Of a stretch of 5,448 nt of DNA, positions 4,501 through 5,448 are shown piece after piece (the first letter of the stretch is position 1; each line of letters opens with the position of its first letter). Source of the stretch: Candidatus Altarchaeales archaeon WOR_SM1_86-2. Lineage in GTDB: Archaea; Altiarchaeota; Altiarchaeia; IMC4; MCBC01. The stretch lies in NCBI GenBank assembly GCA_001723855.1, contig MCBC01000154.1, positions 1 through 5,448 on the forward strand, in the 5' to 3' direction. A program made the position numbers and the translations under genes. The notes below the pieces were generated by a model that worked only from the letters and a program-made list of their open reading frames with translations, ran no database searches and had not been told where the DNA came from.

Positions 4501-5448
4501 ATAATGCTGCACTTGGGCAAGGAAGTTAAGGGTTACATTCTTTCCTGACGGAATTGTCACATAAAGATTCCATACCGCTGTCCCTCCAACTCCCGGATCC
4601 GAGATGTTGAATTGCCCGGTGGTGCCGTTTGGATAATGAACCGTTGCGTTAGAAGTCAATTTGAAATTATTCTGCAGATAATCGATCACGCTTACATTAT
4701 ACGCCGTTGCCTGGCTTGGATTTTTCACAACTATGGTGTAGTTAACATCCTCCCCAAAATCTATATGAGAAGCGTTGGCCGACTTTATTATTACAAGTCC
4801 CGGCCAAACTATAACTATTGACGCATTATCTTGTTTTTCAGAAATGATTCCTTCCCCCTGCAGTCCATCATTGGGTTTGTCAGTTCCGTTGGTGTATGCC
4901 GTGTTCACATTTATCTGCGAGGCATTTCCGTTAACCCATGCCCTGAATCTTATCGTGAAATTCCCTCCGGGTGCGAGAACAGAGTTATTATACCACGACA
5001 TATTCCAGGTTATATTCCAACCTCCGGCAAGGCTTCCGGTTTCAGTGATATTTCCCTCCCCTATTTGCTGATCAGGATCGGTGTTTAATAGATAAGAGGA
5101 ATTATTAACATATCTAAACCATTCAGGGAGAGAATCCCATATGGTAACATTGTATGCATGCGCTTGAGAGGGGTTCTTTACAACTATGGTGAAGTTAACT
5201 TCCCCTCCGGGCTGGGAAACGGTTACTTCCTGCCAATCTGCAGCATATTTTTCTATGGTTAAATCGGGGTGAATAACCGGGATCTGTCGAACGGAATCGT
5301 TTATGCATGACCTGTTTCCAACCGTTCCCCTCGCACACAGCACAGCGGTATTATTCTCCACAACAGAGGCATTTGAGTGAATGTATAAAGTGAAATTTAT
5401 TTCCAGGCTCTCCCCCGGGAGGATGATTGGCATTCCCCAGTACTGCGT
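1378..5448 (-). CDS. Giant DUF11-repeat cell-surface glycoprotein, 5' partial, frameshifted at C-terminus
   Basis: The frame is open to the window edge (TQYWG precedes the Met at 5433), so that Met is internal to a repeat and the true start lies outside. The visible part is a tail of one DUF11-type unit, then nine units starting, counting from the Met at 5433, near residues 57, 212, 345, 469, 600, 730, 859, 987 and 1127. Typical marks are (L/E)-x-(I/V)-x-K at the start, 'PG..v.fti.V.Npg...ay.v.v.D.lP.g..y' in the core, and AGE-like loops followed by a V-x-G-x-D-like edge strand. DUF11 units are extracellular beta-sandwich modules of archaeal and bacterial surface proteins. About 69 N-x-S/T sequons suggest heavy N-glycosylation. 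From residue 1299 a GWNLISIPV domain begins but ends after 'FGNLDAGAGI' at a TAG. Its expected GYWI half is missing, and a second GWNL domain continues out of frame downstream. Probable role: S-layer-associated stalk, adhesin or envelope structure (inference). Confidence 0.93.
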   Translation of the reverse strand, partial: TQYWGMPIILPGESLEINFTLYIHSNASVVENNTAVLCARGTVGNRSCINDSVRQIPVIHPDLTIEKYAADWQEVTVSQPGGEVNFTIVVKNPSQAHAYNVTIWDSLPEWFRYVNNSSYLLNTDPDQQIGEGNITETGSLAGGWNITWNMSWYNNSVLAPGGNFTIRFRAWVNGNASQINVNTAYTNGTDKPNDGLQGEGIISEKQDNASIVIVWPGLVIIKSANASHIDFGEDVNYTIVVKNPSQATAYNVSVIDYLQNNFKLTSNATVHYPNGTTGQFNISDPGVGGTAVWNLYVTIPSGKNVTLNFLAQVQHYSCGMNTATFNGTDGSGIPLEQRNASWGVCISKPILRVNKNVTPQVAKPGDTLTYRIAVRNVGEIRAYNLTVTDTLSAPLSYTGNASGTCGTNIRYGNVFIIGVSLGAGESCYFEYNVSVPWNASDGAYDNLAKVNGTDRFSNPLNEDNDSATAFIFSNVSLSIQKEVESRKYEIGETICFDVTVYNGGANNLTDASIEDELPIGLEFVNATGNTSPVSVQGDASSGEILTFSIGNLSAHDSKAIVLCASITSDIFEGTSVNKVRVYALRPDGENISERDSVPFVVGVPELEITKEALNVTSKSEETITYMIIVRNIGTGKAEDVEVADILPGGWSYADNIQNITPDVCNVSLSGSVFSIGNLSAGERCEFRYDVTIKENESDGGHVNIATVSGKDGNGTPLVNDTDSAVVLTIANPADAPLTVNKYVDNYKGFEIGEIINFTIEVCSRGGNEISDVEILDILPLGLNYSSSDPPADSTSGDHTSGTNITWTFNVINGGECKHINLSVKVMSNAPEGTNVNKVEALGYKTDGNSVEFKDVASVIVNKPELEVEKTSNISVGYVEPGNTVEFTIQVKNPGTGTMYNVIVVDTMDAGWDYQTETGSCDLASGSGTANVVTFNCTTINAGETKTIVYTAYVNDSVQEGTNWNDANASGVDGYGTGYTSNDTIPLMVYKPGLEIVKQASIYEVEPGSSVVFTITVENPTYATAYYVNVTDYLPVGFEYVNGTTQIEGAPYSDDDIIAYTGDYNPPGVVQQNITWDIGVIPPKTKKYLTFTTHVRCAVDNGTFTNNATTRGKSGDGEAINASTYIDMTGWKAVATIDKSVDDSMPTYYQLLTYTLVIRNRLNVSAYEGAYVFPRVITDVLPKGMLYINGSAKLGAAGEISLAEEYVEEIIYDNGSYKNGTTTIKWNFTENTILLEPGKFITIIYKARVMQEISSVASNTVNMTYLDPDPPGMPWCENCTFSTADIETITIEGSTANFTLQLNSGWNLISIPVRPINKLVDAVFEQYGKIFTYNNGWDYAAYVDGERFGNLDAGAGI
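1552..5448 (-). repeat. Tandem DUF11-type repeat array (partial + nine units)
   Basis: Approximate unit boundaries on the minus strand are: partial 5448-5266, u1 5265-4801, u2 4800-4402, u3 4401-4030, u4 4029-3637, u5 3636-3247, u6 3246-2860, u7 2859-2476, u8 2475-2056 and u9 2055-1552. Units are about 125-170 residues. u1 and u2 share an almost identical strand (TIVVKNPSQ-x-x-AYNV). u3 and u5 share C...AGE-x-C-x-F-x-Y-x-V, and u4 and u6 share EIGE-x-I-x-F and EGT-x-VNKV, so u3-u4 and u5-u6 look like a duplicated pair. u9 is longest, contains a WCENC motif near its end, and links to the GWNL domain. Confidence 0.85.

Larger units (their letters stand above)
1266..5448 (-). other. Reconstructed extent of GWNL-ending surface protein core (DUF11 array plus start of second GWNL domain)
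   Basis: This entry marks that the ancestral reading frame does not end at 1378. Adding one base in the G-run at 1389-1392 joins '...FGNLDAG' to 'GWNLVGWPYP', and the frame then stays open to the TAA at 1175-1177. The downstream half has normal domain composition, with aligned motifs FTYENGW, FGDLEAM and GRGYWIKV. The complete gene should therefore be read as running to 1175, with a lesion at about 1385-1398. Whether the lesion is real or a sequencing or assembly error cannot be told from one sequence. Confidence 0.55.

Noticed and set aside
1457..5088. Several plus-strand open frames of 63-102 codons opposite the large gene
   Set aside because: They lie wholly antisense to a well-supported DUF11 coding frame, show no family motifs and have no initiation context, so they are shadows.
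5431..5433. ATG at 5433 as the start of the large protein
   Set aside because: The frame stays open to the window edge and the Met falls in the middle of a DUF11-like strand (W-G-M-P-I-I-L-P-G-E-S), with no signal peptide after it.
1..5448. CRISPR array, tRNA, rRNA or transposase
   Set aside because: No regularly spaced identical repeats with unique spacers, no cloverleaf with a TTCRANNC arm, no rRNA-like block and no transposase motif were seen; the repeats present are protein-coding or short intergenic ones.

Overview
The window most resembles a fragment of an archaeal chromosome, probably from an uncultured or environmental lineage. The clues are a large exported protein built of tandem DUF11-type beta-sandwich repeats and ending in 'GWNLI...GYWI' domains, very dense N-glycosylation sequons (N-x-S/T) in both gene products, AT-rich intergenic DNA with TATA-like elements, and no clear Shine-Dalgarno sequence before the one start codon that can be seen. 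The lineage cannot be resolved further by eye. All convincing genes lie on the minus strand, so the reading order is from high to low coordinates.

Region 5448-1175 holds a giant cell-surface protein gene whose 5' end lies outside the window. About 1,356 codons are visible. They encode the end of one DUF11-like unit, nine further complete units, and the first of two C-terminal GWNL domains. The frame stops at 1378-1380 in the middle of that domain. The second GWNL domain follows immediately in another frame (about 1393-1175) and is well preserved, so the gene carries a frameshifting deletion, or the sequence has an error there. The start and the signal peptide are not visible.

Region 1174-973 is about 200 bp of very AT-rich intergenic DNA. 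It holds a U-tailed perfect hairpin (possible terminator), a separate 26-bp near-perfect palindrome, a 17-bp near-identical direct repeat that brackets both, a second direct repeat with a 29-bp period, and an 11-bp-period TATA-like tract just before the next gene.

Region 972-49 encodes a 307-residue membrane-anchored or secreted protein that I do not recognise as a named family. It is made of about nine degenerate repeats, each with a pair of cysteines and mostly the pattern A-x3-C-x(8-11)-C-Y. It has 20 cysteines and 12 sequons, and looks like a disulfide-stapled helical solenoid. Region 48-1 is its AT-rich 3' flank and repeats a motif seen after the large gene.

Together the two genes look like a cell-envelope locus: a long glycosylated stalk or adhesin-like protein followed by a smaller cysteine-rich exported repeat protein. 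A functional link between them is inferred only from adjacency and shared extracellular character. The most unusual items are the cysteine-paired repeat protein, the disrupted GWNL domain pair, and a compensatory shift of cysteine pairs between DUF11 units.
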